Assembly (NCBI RefSeq): GCF_030816615.1 | Contig: NZ_JAUSYD010000001.1 | Span: 3,990,501-4,054,500, forward strand | Reading direction: 5' to 3' | From: Streptomyces sp. B1I3 | Lineage (GTDB): Bacteria > Actinomycetota > Actinomycetes > Streptomycetales > Streptomycetaceae | DNA: 64,000 bases | Shown here: positions 1-8,338 of the stretch, in pieces | Numbering within the stretch: position 1 is the stretch's first letter | Layout of the letters: the number at the start of each line of letters is the position of its first letter | The notes under the pieces: generated by a model | What the model was told of the DNA's origin: nothing | Databases searched by the model: none | The model's input: the letters and a program-made list of their open reading frames with translations, nothing else | Position numbers and translations under genes: made by a program

Positions 1-1595
1 AGCGTCTCGTCGTGGAACTCCCGTGCCGTGTCCGGGTCGAGGGCCAGGTTGAACTGGTCCTCCCACCGGAACTCGAACCGGGCGTCCGACAGCGCGTCGT
101 CCCACTCCTGGGCTCCCGGGTGCCCCTTGGCGAGGTCAGCCGCATGCGCGGCGATCTTGTACGTGATGACGCCCGTCTTCACGTCGTCACGGTTGGGCAG
201 CCCCAGGTGCTCCTTCGGGGTGACGTAGCAGAGCATCGCCGTCCCCCACCAGGCGATCATCGCCGCCCCGATGCCCGACGTGATGTGGTCGTACGCGGGT
301 GCGACGTCGGTGGTCAGCGGGCCCAGCGTGTAGAACGGCGCCTCCTCGCAGATCTCCTGCTGGAGGTCGATGTTCTCCTTGATCTTGTGCATCGGGACGT
401 GGCCCGGGCCTTCGATCATCGTCTGGACACCGAAGCGCTTGGCCACGGAGTTGAGTTCACCGAGCGTGCGGAGTTCGGCGAACTGCGCCTCGTCGTTGGC
501 ATCCGCGATGGACCCGGGCCGGAGCCCGTCACCGAGCGAGTACGTCACGTCGTAGGCCGCGAGGATCTCGCAGAGCTCCTCGAAGTGCTCGTACAGGAAG
601 GACTCCTTGTGGTGGGCGAGGCACCAGGCCGCCATGATCGAGCCCCCTCGGGAGACGATGCCGGTCTTGCGACGGGCCGTCAGGGGGACGTACGGCAGCC
701 GGACCCCGGCGTGCACCGTCATGTAGTCGACGCCCTGCTCGGCCTGCTCGACGACGGTGTCCTTGTAGATCTCCCACGTCAGCTCCTCGGCCCGGCCGTC
801 GACCTTCTCGAGGGCCTGGTAGAGCGGTACGGTGCCGATCGGCACGGGGGAGTTGCGCAGGACCCACTCGCGGGTGGTGTGGATGTTGCGCCCCGTGGAG
901 AGGTCCATGACCGTGTCGGCGCCCCACTTGGTGGCCCAGGTCATCTTGTCCACCTCCTCCTCGATGGAGGAGGTGACCGCGCTGTTCCCGATGTTGGCGT
1001 TGACCTTCACCAGGAACCGCTTGCCGATGATCATCGGTTCGATCTCGGGATGGTTGACGTTGGCCGGCAGCACGGCCCGGCCCGCCGCGATCTCCTCGCG
1101 CACGACCTCGGGTGCGACGTTCTCCCGGATCGCGACGTACTCCATCTCCGGGGTGATGTCACCCCGGCGGGCGTACGCGAGCTGGGTGACCGGCCGGCCG
1201 TCCCGGCCGCGGCGCGGCTGGCGGGGACGTCCGGGGAAGACCGCGTCGAGGTTGCGGAGCCCACCTCGCGGGGACGTGTGCTTGAGCCCGTCGTCCTCGG
1301 GACGCGTGGGGCGGCCCGCGTACTCCTCGGTGTCGCCGCGGGCGATGATCCAGTTCTCCCGCAGAGGCGCGAGCCCGCGCCGGACATCGGTTTCGGTGGT
1401 GGGGTCGGTGTAGGGCCCGGACGTGTCGTAGAGCGTCACGTCCTTGCCGTTGGTGAGGTGCACCTGACGGACAGGCACCCGGAGGTCCGGGCGTGAGCCC
1501 TGGACGTACCCCTTGTGCCAGCCGATGGACTTCCCGGCCTCGGTGTTCTGCGCGTTCCGCGCCGAGGCAGGCGTGCGTGCGTCCGCTGTGGTCAT
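1..1595 (-). CDS. thiC: ThiC, phosphomethylpyrimidine synthase (3' end outside window)
   Basis: Radical-SAM enzyme that converts aminoimidazole ribotide to HMP phosphate in the pyrimidine branch of thiamine synthesis; cytoplasmic. Reading leftward from the ATG at 1595-1593 gives MTTADARTPASARNAQ, then SIGWHKGYVQGS and VTLYDTSGPYTDP, all typical of ThiC. About 531 codons are visible. The reading frame leaves the window at REFHDET, just before where the family's C-terminal CxxCxxxxC iron-sulfur motif should be, so the catalytic cluster cannot be checked here. It is preceded by a TPP riboswitch on the same strand, so it is expected to be shut off when thiamine pyrophosphate is plentiful. Confidence 0.96.
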   Translation of the reverse strand, partial: MTTADARTPASARNAQNTEAGKSIGWHKGYVQGSRPDLRVPVRQVHLTNGKDVTLYDTSGPYTDPTTETDVRRGLAPLRENWIIARGDTEEYAGRPTRPEDDGLKHTSPRGGLRNLDAVFPGRPRQPRRGRDGRPVTQLAYARRGDITPEMEYVAIRENVAPEVVREEIAAGRAVLPANVNHPEIEPMIIGKRFLVKVNANIGNSAVTSSIEEEVDKMTWATKWGADTVMDLSTGRNIHTTREWVLRNSPVPIGTVPLYQALEKVDGRAEELTWEIYKDTVVEQAEQGVDYMTVHAGVRLPYVPLTARRKTGIVSRGGSIMAAWCLAHHKESFLYEHFEELCEILAAYDVTYSLGDGLRPGSIADANDEAQFAELRTLGELNSVAKRFGVQTMIEGPGHVPMHKIKENIDLQQEICEEAPFYTLGPLTTDVAPAYDHITSGIGAAMIAWWGTAMLCYVTPKEHLGLPNRDDVKTGVITYKIAAHAADLAKGHPGAQEWDDALSDARFEFRWEDQFNLALDPDTAREFHDET

Positions 1596-1597
1596 GA

Positions 1598-1712
1598 GAC
1601 CTACTCCCTACGCCGGCATTACCCGGTAACAGGTTCGTCGGTCGGCGCAGCGTGTCCCGTAACGAAATACGGAGGTCAGCGCCCTCTCAGCCCGGTGCTC
1701 CGAGCTCCCGCG
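1598..1712 (-). ncRNA. TPP (THI-box) riboswitch upstream of thiC
   Basis: On the minus strand the leader contains GCACCGGGCTGAGAGGGC (about 1698-1681) followed by CTGACC, and later GAACCTGTTACCCGGTAATG and CCGGCGTAGGGA (about 1640-1603). These are the two conserved halves of the thiamine pyrophosphate aptamer (CTGAGAGGG and the ACCTG...GGTAATGCCGGCGTAGGGA block). The GGGAG near 1603-1608 doubles as the ribosome binding site of thiC, so ligand binding could hide it and block translation. The family is well established; mode of action here is inferred. Confidence 0.95.
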
Positions 1713-1792
1713 TGTGCAAAGGTGCCTCCACGCTAGCCTCCCTCCTGGCGTGCTGGCCAGAGGGCCTCCCCCGTTCTTGGGATGATCGCCGG

Positions 1793-3148
1793 GTGACGTC
1801 TCCCGGAAGCGCCCCCGAAACCCACGGCCACGCATCAGGCAGCACGCAGAGTCATGGGCATGCCCACACGCACAGCCACGGGCCTGCCGCCCCCGTGTCG
1901 AAGCATCTGCGCAAGGTCATCGCCGCGGTCCTGATCCCCTTCGCCACCGCCGTCCTCGTCGGTCTCGTGGCGTTCTGGCCCGGCGGCGCCCCCTCCCACG
2001 AGCGCACGGGCGTCGGTTTCGACCGGCAGACCCAGGAGGGCAGGGTGGTGAAGGTCGACAAGGTCGACTGCGCGGACGTCAACGCCGCTCAGGTGCCCCC
2101 GACCGGAGACACGTCCACGCCGTCGGGCCGCGAGGCGGTCGCCGAACAGTCGGGGTTGTGCAAGAAGGCCACGGTCGAGGTGATGAGCGGCAAGGACGAG
2201 GGCCGCACGTTCGTCGAGGTCATCCAGCCCGACGCGCCCCGGCAACTCCACGAGGGCCAGGGGGTGGTCGTGGCCTACGCCCCCGACGCTCCCCATGACC
2301 TGCAGTACTCGGTGACGGATGTGGACCGTACGTTCCCGATGGCGCTGCTGGCCGGTATCTTCGCGCTCGCGGTGGTCGTCGTGGGCAGGCTGCGCGGGCT
2401 CATGGCACTGATCGCGCTCGCGGTCTCGTTCGCCGTGCTGACGCTGTTCATCCTGCCGGCGATCCTGCAGGGGTCCAATCCGCTGGTCGTCGCGGTGATC
2501 GGCGCCAGCGCGATCATGCTGATCGCCCTCTACACCTGCCACGGCCTCACGGCCCGCACCTCGGTGGCCGTCATCGGCACGCTCATCTCGCTGCTGCTGA
2601 TCGGGCTGCTGGGCTCCTCGTTCATCGACTGGGCGAGCCTGACGGGCAACACGGATGACAACACCGGCCTCATCCACGGGCTGTATCCGGACATCGACAT
2701 GAGCGGGTTGCTGCTGGCCGGGGTGATCATCGGATCGCTGGGTGTGCTCGACGACGTGACCGTCACGCAGACGTCGGCGGTCTGGGAGCTGAACCAGGCG
2801 GATCCGACCATGGGCGTGCGCCGGCTCTACCGCGCGGGCATCAGGATCGGGCGCGACCACATCGCGTCGGTCGTCAACACGCTCGTACTCGCCTACGCGG
2901 GCGCCGCGCTGCCCCTGCTGCTGCTCTTCTCGATCGCCCAGAGCAGTGTGGGGGCGGTGGCCAACAGTGAACTGGTCGCCGAGGAGATCGTCCGCACCCT
3001 GGTCGGGTCGATCGGTCTGGTCGCCTCGGTGCCGGTGACGACGGTGCTCGCGGCCCTGGTGGTCTCCGCGGACCGCACGGGGCTCGGCGCGGAAGCCGGA
3101 GCTCCCGCAGCCGTACGGACCGGGAAGGGGCGGCGCCGCAAGGCCTGA
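1793..3148 (+). CDS. YibE/F-family multi-pass membrane protein
   Basis: Integral membrane protein of about 451 residues. The GTG at 1793 is preferred because translation upstream would run through the divergent thiC leader. The cytoplasmic N-terminus is histidine-rich (SHGHAHTHSHG), followed by a membrane segment (IAAVLIPFATAVLVGLVAF), an extracellular region of about 120 residues, and then a block of six or seven hydrophobic helices with the LGVLDDVTVTQTS signature of the YibE/F family. Function of the family is unknown; the histidine cluster might bind metal, which is inference. It is divergent from thiC and convergent with ssgA. Confidence 0.85.
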   Translation: MTSPGSAPETHGHASGSTQSHGHAHTHSHGPAAPVSKHLRKVIAAVLIPFATAVLVGLVAFWPGGAPSHERTGVGFDRQTQEGRVVKVDKVDCADVNAAQVPPTGDTSTPSGREAVAEQSGLCKKATVEVMSGKDEGRTFVEVIQPDAPRQLHEGQGVVVAYAPDAPHDLQYSVTDVDRTFPMALLAGIFALAVVVVGRLRGLMALIALAVSFAVLTLFILPAILQGSNPLVVAVIGASAIMLIALYTCHGLTARTSVAVIGTLISLLLIGLLGSSFIDWASLTGNTDDNTGLIHGLYPDIDMSGLLLAGVIIGSLGVLDDVTVTQTSAVWELNQADPTMGVRRLYRAGIRIGRDHIASVVNTLVLAYAGAALPLLLLFSIAQSSVGAVANSELVAEEIVRTLVGSIGLVASVPVTTVLAALVVSADRTGLGAEAGAPAAVRTGKGRRRKA

Positions 3149-3220
3149 CCGAAGGCGCCGGGCAACCGCCCCGTGTCTCCGTGGTCCGCGGTCGCCCGGC
3201 GTCCGGGCAGCCTTCCCTGG

Positions 3221-3658
3221 TCAGCCGGCGTTCTGCTCCTTGGCGAGGATCCGGCCCAGCGCCTCCTCCAGGTTGCCGTCGAAGTCCCCCAGCGTGTGCT
3301 CCTGCCCCAGTGGGACCAGCTTGTCCGTACGGTCGAGAAATGCCACAAGAGGTGCCGTGCCGGCGCGGAAGAGCGCCCGGTCCGCACCGACCTGAAGACG
3401 GATGTGTACATCCGAGAGACCCTCCGGCTCCGTCGGGGCGATGTGCACATCACCGTCGCCGCTGGGGCTGTTGAGGCCGTCGAGCAACAGCTCACGTCCG
3501 AATGCCCAGGTGACGGGGGCGTCGCCGGGCAGGTGGAAGGTCATCCGGATCGCGTACGGATCACCCACCTCGTACCGGAGCTCCACCGGAATACGGAATG
3601 CGAGCTCCTCGGAGACGAGGAAGCTCATCATGACCTCTGCTTGAACCGACTCGCGCAT
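3221..3658 (-). CDS. ssgA: SsgA, sporulation-specific cell division activator
   Basis: SsgA-like proteins (SALPs) occur only in sporulating actinomycetes; SsgA localises to division sites in aerial hyphae and stimulates septation, acting ahead of SsgB and FtsZ. The 145-residue product has the family core VSEELAFRIPVELRYEVGDP, FHLPGDAPVTWAFGREL and a C-terminal RTDKLVPLGQEHTLGDFDGN. It is close to the S. coelicolor SsgA sequence as I remember it, including the N-terminal MRESVQAEVMM, which favours the start at 3658 over the internal methionine. The SsgR-type regulator gene lies directly upstream in the same direction, as in S. coelicolor, supporting SsgA rather than another SALP. Confidence 0.95.
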   Translation of the reverse strand: MRESVQAEVMMSFLVSEELAFRIPVELRYEVGDPYAIRMTFHLPGDAPVTWAFGRELLLDGLNSPSGDGDVHIAPTEPEGLSDVHIRLQVGADRALFRAGTAPLVAFLDRTDKLVPLGQEHTLGDFDGNLEEALGRILAKEQNAG

Positions 3659-3759
3659 CGTTCAACCCCGCAGTAGATGAATCTGGCCAGGAATGATCCC
3701 CCATGGCCCTATTGACGCCATCGTGGTGCACGCGATAGCGGATCACAAGGAGTGATTTT

Positions 3760-4530
3760 TCAGATACTGATAGAGAACACGAACGAGCGCAAGAGTGTGG
3801 TGACTTCACAGCGTAGTTGTTCGACTGCAGCGAGCAACCGTTCTTCTTGCTCCAGGGGGAGAGAAACAGCCATCGCGGCCAGGGACGACCCGACGGTGAT
3901 CGGGATGGCCGCACAGACCGTTCCCAGCACATACTCCTGTCGTTCGACGACAGGTTCTGTACGGTTCATCGCTCTCAACCGGTCGAGGAACGTGAGGCGG
4001 TCCCGTACGGAGTAGCGCGTCAGCTGCCGGACCGGGTGGCGGTCCAGGTGGTCCTCGCGCGCCCGTTCGTCCAGCTGACCCAGCAGGCACTGGCCGAGGG
4101 CATGGGCGTGGCCCGTCTCCCGGAACGCGGCCCACTCGCGCACTGCCGGAAACGCCGGGGTGTCGGCCACCGCCACCAGATCGATCTCGCCGTCCCGGTA
4201 CAGGGCGCAGTACACGGGTGCACGGATGACGTCCGCCCACCGTGCGAGCGATTCGACGATCACGCCCGGCCGCGGGGCGGCCGCCGGGCCGCACCCCAGG
4301 CGCTCCGCGGCGGCGCCGAACAGGAAAACGCCGTTCTCCCTGCGCAGATAGCCCTCGTGCGTCAGCGTGCGCAGGAGGTGGTAGGCAGTGGGGAGGGGCA
4401 GCCCCGCCTCCCGCGCGAGCTGCTTCGCCGGCGCACCGTCCCGATGGGTGCCCACAGCCTCCAGCAGTCTCAACGCCCGCTGAACCGAGCCGATCAACGT
4501 CGGGACAGCGGCACTCGATGCCGTGGTCAC
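3760..4530 (-). CDS. ssgR: SsgR, IclR-family activator of ssgA
   Basis: IclR-type regulator of 256 residues. The N-terminal winged helix (about residues 10-75) includes ALRLLEAVGTHRDGAPAKQLAREAG and LPTAYHLLRTLTHEGYLRR; the rest is the effector domain with VYCALYRDGEIDLVAVAD and GHAHALGQCLLGQL. In S. coelicolor the gene next to ssgA (ssgR) encodes such a protein and is needed for ssgA transcription; the same arrangement with a gap of 101 bases is seen here. The gap holds the ssgA promoter, but I could not define an operator. Confidence 0.9.
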   Translation of the reverse strand: MTTASSAAVPTLIGSVQRALRLLEAVGTHRDGAPAKQLAREAGLPLPTAYHLLRTLTHEGYLRRENGVFLFGAAAERLGCGPAAAPRPGVIVESLARWADVIRAPVYCALYRDGEIDLVAVADTPAFPAVREWAAFRETGHAHALGQCLLGQLDERAREDHLDRHPVRQLTRYSVRDRLTFLDRLRAMNRTEPVVERQEYVLGTVCAAIPITVGSSLAAMAVSLPLEQEERLLAAVEQLRCEVTTLLRSFVFSISI

Positions 4531-4701
4531 AGGTCACCCCCGGACATGGTGACGGGCGCTCAGCCCTCCCGCGGGGGCCGCCCCCGCAGGCCCGCCGCGA
4601 GCCTGGGTCCGGGAGACCGGACGGTCGCACAAACCACTGAGCAGGATGGTGACGGTCTGTCATATCCCAGCTGCGGCAGCGGTACGTAACTGTATCGGCA
4701 C

Positions 4702-4719
4702 GCTCCGCCACGAGCGGAG
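4702..4719. terminator. Short hairpin between DUF5326-like gene and ssgR
   Basis: A perfect 6-base stem (CTCCGC, loop CACGA, GCGGAG) lies in the gap downstream of the small membrane protein gene and upstream of ssgR. No T run follows. It could end transcription of the upstream gene; weak evidence. Confidence 0.3.
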
Positions 4720-4814
4720 TTTCGTGACGTCTTTAGCTCAGCTGGGCTAATCACGGCGTCGGCCGCCCGCTCCGGCTCGTCCGGCACCCCGGGCCTGACC
4801 GACGCCTTCCCCTC

Positions 4815-5030
4815 CTACCAGTCGCTGCGCGAGGAGGATGCCGTGAACTTGCGTACGACGAAGATCAGACCACCGACCAGGACGACGAAGACGAGCGCCT
4901 TGAACAGCAGCCCGATGACGAAGCCGACCACACTGGCGATCAGACCGCCGAACACGACGATCGCGATGAGAGGCACCGCGACCCACTTCACCCACCAGGG
5001 CATTCCCGCGAAAAGCTCCCGCATCGCCAT
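4815..5030 (-). CDS. Small two-helix membrane protein (DUF5326-like)
   Basis: 71-residue protein of unknown function. It has two hydrophobic segments, VAVPLIAIVVFGGLIASVVG (about residues 17-36) and LFKALVFVVLVGGLIFVVRK (about 42-61), with a short polar tail. It resembles the small Streptomyces family DUF5326. The start ATG at 5030 is followed by MAMRELFAGMPWWVK. Reads in the same direction as the cupin gene upstream and ssgR downstream, but the 130-base gap to the cupin gene gives no strong operon evidence. Confidence 0.75.
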   Translation of the reverse strand: MAMRELFAGMPWWVKWVAVPLIAIVVFGGLIASVVGFVIGLLFKALVFVVLVGGLIFVVRKFTASSSRSDW

Positions 5031-5161
5031 CGTCCTGACCTCGTCTCCACTCGTCTCCGTGAGTTCCTGCTCCGATGCTAGAGGCGCGGGAGTACCTCAC
5101 GGGGGGCCGGGAGCCCTTGAAGTCCCCTGAACGATCCCCTAGGGAAGGGCCGGGCCGCGGC

Positions 5162-5479
5162 TCAGCTCTCCGGTGGAGAGAAGACCACCATCACCCGGAG
5201 GTCCTCGGTGATGTGGTGGAACTTGTGGGCGGCCCCGGCGGGCACGTACACGACGCTCCCCCTGCCCACCTGGGTGGTCTCCGTGCCGACCGTGATCGAG
5301 GCCCGCCCGCTGACCACCAGATAGACCTCGTCCTGCTGGTGAGGTTGCTGAGGGTCGAGCGCTCCGGCGTCCAGGGCGTACAGGCCGACGGACATGTTGC
5401 GCTCCCGGAGGAACTGCAGATAGGCGCCGTCGTTGGCGGCACGCTCCGCCTCCAGCTCGTCCAGTCTGAATGCCTTCAT
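5162..5479 (-). CDS. Cupin-domain protein
   Basis: 105-residue single-domain cupin. Cupin motif 1 is recognisable in PHQQDEVYLVVSGRASITVG and motif 2 in RGSVVYVPAGAAHKFHHI, giving a probable metal site from His and Glu residues (HQQDE and AAHKFHH). The ligand or reaction cannot be deduced. A GAGGGG sequence about 10 bases before the ATG at 5479 supports the start. It is divergent from the holin-like gene at 5556. Confidence 0.85.
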   Translation of the reverse strand: MKAFRLDELEAERAANDGAYLQFLRERNMSVGLYALDAGALDPQQPHQQDEVYLVVSGRASITVGTETTQVGRGSVVYVPAGAAHKFHHITEDLRVMVVFSPPES

Positions 5480-5531
5480 CGTCCGTCCGCCCCTCGTGCC
5501 GCTCTCGTCCGCTCGCCGGTGTCAGCCACCG

Positions 5532-5555
5532 ATCGTGTCTGCCACGATCAGACAC
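5532..5555. promoter_or_regulatory. Overlapping inverted repeats abutting a start codon
   Basis: Two inverted repeats share bases here: ATCGTG/CACGAT (5532-5537 and 5543-5548) and GTGTCTG/CAGACAC (5535-5541 and 5549-5555). The second ends exactly one base before the ATG at 5556. They lie in the divergent cupin/holin-like gap and replace any recognisable ribosome binding site. They could be an operator or mutually exclusive RNA hairpins; this is inference. Confidence 0.4.
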
Positions 5556-5933
5556 ATGAAGAATTTCGTAGTCAAGACGACGGCCAACGCAGGGGCGCTG
5601 GCCGTGGCCATCTGGCTGCTCGACGACATCACGCTGACCGGTGACGACGCGGGCCGCAAGGCACTCACGCTGATCGTCGTGGCGCTGCTCTTCGGCTTGG
5701 TCAATTTCGTCGTCAAGCCGGTGGTGCAGTTGCTCACCCTCCCCTTGTTCATCCTGACCCTCGGGCTGATCACCCTGGTGGTCAACGCCCTGATGCTGAT
5801 GCTGACGTCATGGCTGGCCGGCGTCTTGGACCTGGACTTCCACGTCGACGGCTTCTGGACGGCGGTACTGGGCGGGCTGATCATCTCGGTCGTGTCCTGG
5901 GCCCTGAACGTAGCGCTCCCCGACGAGGACTGA
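5556..5933 (+). CDS. Phage-holin-4-like (YvlD-type) membrane protein
   Basis: 125-residue membrane protein with four hydrophobic helices: AGALAVAIWLLDDI, ALTLIVVALLFGLVNFVV, LLTLPLFILTLGLITLVVNALMLML and AVLGGLIISVVSWALNVAL. The NFVVKPVVQLLTLPLFILTLG stretch is the hallmark of the holin-4 superfamily (YvlD), a bacterial membrane family despite its name. Physiological role unknown. The ATG at 5556 is the natural start (MKNFVVKTTANAG), although no Shine-Dalgarno is visible upstream. Confidence 0.85.
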   Translation: MKNFVVKTTANAGALAVAIWLLDDITLTGDDAGRKALTLIVVALLFGLVNFVVKPVVQLLTLPLFILTLGLITLVVNALMLMLTSWLAGVLDLDFHVDGFWTAVLGGLIISVVSWALNVALPDED

Positions 5934-5999
5934 TCCCTCCCCTCCTGACAGAGTGCAAGGCGGACCGGTGAACACCGGGGAGAGAGCGAGGAACCAGCA

Positions 6000-7124
6000 A
6001 TGAGCACCACTGGCGACGGAACACGGGCCGTGAGGGCGGGACTGCCCGCACCGGAGCAGTACGAGCCCACCCTGCCGGGCCCCGTCTTCGCCGCCCACTT
6101 CCATCTGTCCGGCGAACCCGTGGGCCCGTACACCTACGGGCGTGAGACGAATCCGACGTGGACCCTTCTGGAGCGGGCCATCAGTGAGCTGGAGGCACCG
6201 GGGGAGCAGGTCGAGACGACCGTCTTCGCCTCCGGCATGGCGGCCGTCTCGGGCGTGCTGCTGTCCCAGGCACGCACCGGCGACGTCGTGGTCCTGCCGG
6301 ACGACGGCTACCAGGCGCTCCCCCTGGTGAGGGAGCAGCTGGAGGCGTACGGCGTGGAGGTGCGCACCGCCCCGACCGGTGGCGACGCCCAGCTCGGAGC
6401 CCTCGACGGCGCGAAGCTGCTGTGGATCGAGACTCCGTCCAACCCCGGGCTCGACGTCTGCGACATCCGCAGGCTCGTCACCGCCGCGCACGCGGCGGGT
6501 GCACTCGTCGCGGTCGACAACACCCTGGCCACCCCGCTCGGGCAGCGCCCGCTGGAGCTGGGTGCGGACTTCTCGGTGGCCAGTGACACCAAGGGCATGA
6601 CCGGCCACGGTGACATCCTGCTCGGCCATGTGACCTCCCGCGATCCGCAGCTCTCCGCCGGCGTACGGCGCTGGCGCAAGGTGGCCGGTGCGATCCCCGG
6701 CCCCATGGAGGCCTGGCTCGCGCACCGCTCGCTGGCCACCCTCCAGCTGCGGATCGACCGGCAGTGCACGACCGCGCTGGCCCTTGCGCAGGCGCTGGCC
6801 GAACGCACCGACGTGGCGGGGCTGCGCTACCCGGGACTCCCCGGCGACCCTGCGTATCCGGTCGCCGCGCGGCAGATGCGGCGCTTCGGTTCCGTCGTCT
6901 CCTTCGTCCTCGCGGACAAGGAGACCGCCGAGCGCTTCCTGTCGGGGCTGCGGCTCGTCGACGACGCGACGAGCTTCGGCGGAGTGCGCTCCACCGCCGA
7001 GCGCCGGGCACGATGGGGCGGGGACGCCGTACCGGAAGGCTTCGTACGGTTCTCGGTCGGCGCCGAGGACCCCGCAGACCTGCTGGCTGACGTGGAACGG
7101 GCGCTGGACGAAGCCGCGCGCTGA
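6000..7124 (+). CDS. Cystathionine gamma-lyase family PLP enzyme
   Basis: 374-residue PLP enzyme of the Cys/Met metabolism family (cystathionine gamma-lyase, cystathionine gamma-synthase and relatives). Visible landmarks are YGRETNPT (residues 47-54) of the substrate/phosphate region, FASGMAA (76-82), ETPSNPGLDV (144-153), DNT (173-175) with the aspartate that contacts the pyridine nitrogen, and ASDTKGMTGHGDILLG with Lys198 as the probable Schiff-base lysine. A role in cystathionine cleavage or another gamma- or beta-elimination is likely, but the exact substrate is not decided by sequence. GGAGAGAGCGAGGAACC just before the ATG supplies the ribosome binding site. Confidence 0.88.
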   Translation: MSTTGDGTRAVRAGLPAPEQYEPTLPGPVFAAHFHLSGEPVGPYTYGRETNPTWTLLERAISELEAPGEQVETTVFASGMAAVSGVLLSQARTGDVVVLPDDGYQALPLVREQLEAYGVEVRTAPTGGDAQLGALDGAKLLWIETPSNPGLDVCDIRRLVTAAHAAGALVAVDNTLATPLGQRPLELGADFSVASDTKGMTGHGDILLGHVTSRDPQLSAGVRRWRKVAGAIPGPMEAWLAHRSLATLQLRIDRQCTTALALAQALAERTDVAGLRYPGLPGDPAYPVAARQMRRFGSVVSFVLADKETAERFLSGLRLVDDATSFGGVRSTAERRARWGGDAVPEGFVRFSVGAEDPADLLADVERALDEAAR

Positions 7125-7390
7125 CCGCCGGCACCGGGCGAGCAGTCGTCCCGGGCAGGGCCGGCCAGGGACGGGCGTCCCCGTCGGCCGGGCCGGTCCT
7201 GCTGCGGGTGAGTGGCCCGAGTCTCCCCCTCGTGACTCGGACCTCCCCAGTTCTCCGCGTGAAGACGTGAAGAACCGCCTGTCGAGGCTAGTTGACTGGG
7301 CGTCAGTGTCCAATCACCGTACGACAGCCACCTATCGACATATTTATGGTTGTGCGGTTCGCAGGCGCCGCGAGAGCAGGAGGGGGACCC

Positions 7391-8287
7391 ATGGACCTGG
7401 CCTTGCTGCGCACGTTCGTCACGGTGCACCGGGCCGGATCCTTCACGAGGGCAGCCGCCCTGCTCGGCCTCTCCCAGCCCGCCGTCACGTCGCAGATCCG
7501 CACATCGGAGCGGTAGCTGGGACGCCCGCTGTTCCTCCGCAATGCCCGCGGCGTCACGCCCACCACCGTCGGTGACGAGCTCACCCACCGAGCTGCGCCC
7601 CATCTGGACGCACTGATCGAGATCGCCGAGGCAGGCATCGACGACGAGACGGGCGTACGGACCGTGCATCTGGCCGGCCCTCCGGAGTTCACCGCTGTGC
7701 GCGTGCTCCCCGCCCTCACCCCGCTGCTCTCCCAAGGGCTCGCACTACGCACCACGTTCCTCGCGAAGACCGAGGAAGCGCTGGAAGGGCTGGCTGCCGG
7801 ACACCATGATCTGGCCATCACGACGGCACGTCCGCGAGGTGGGCTGCTCACGGCGACCACCCTCTGCGACGAGGAGCACGTGCTGGTCGCCGCACCACGA
7901 TGGGCGGGGCGCCTGGGACCCGGCGCCCTGCGGCACAAGGGTTCCGTAGTGCTGGAGCAGCTCCCGGTCGTCGAAGTGCACGAAAGCCTTCCTCTCGTCT
8001 CCCGTTACTGGGCTGCTGTGTTCGAGAGCAGGCCCGCCGCTTCGGCGACGGTGATCGCACCGGATCTGCGCGCTGTCCTGGAGTGCGCGGTTGCGGGCGC
8101 CGGTCCCGCTGTCCTGCCCCGCTACCTCTGCGAGGACGCGTTGGAGCGCGGTGAGATCATCGCCCTGCTCGATCCTCCGGTGCCGCCGTTGCGGACCTAC
8201 TTCCCCGTCCTGCGGACCGGCACACTCGCCCTGCCGCACATTGCGCGGGCGCACGAGTGGCTGGTGCGCGCTGCCGTCGACTGGTGA
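7391..8287 (+). pseudogene. LysR-family regulator interrupted by an in-frame TAG
   Basis: From the ATG at 7391, with GGAGGGGG before it, the product begins MDLALLRTFVTVHRAGSFTR and continues through the LysR helix-turn-helix LLGLSQPAVTSQIRTSER, then meets TAG at 7514-7516. The same frame continues with LGRPLFLRNARGVTPTTVGDEL and a full effector domain to 8287, so no bases are missing. Family members normally have Glu at the stop position (E-LGRPLF), consistent with one GAG to TAG change. About 298 codons in all, the usual LysR length. Either a recent nonsense mutation or a sequencing error. Without readthrough only a 41-residue HTH fragment is made. Confidence 0.85.
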
Positions 8288-8338
8288 CCGTGGGCCCTGA
8301 TGCGTTTCAGACCGTGCTTCCTGGGCCACTCTCTTGCC

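Noticed and set aside
3156..3201. Hairpin CGCCGGGC/GCCCGGCG between yibE-like gene and ssgA as a terminator
   Set aside because: The loop is 30 bases and the stem only 8 in very GC-rich DNA, so chance is likely.
4725..4800. A tRNA gene before ssgR
   Set aside because: Only D-arm-like bases are present; no cloverleaf can be drawn.
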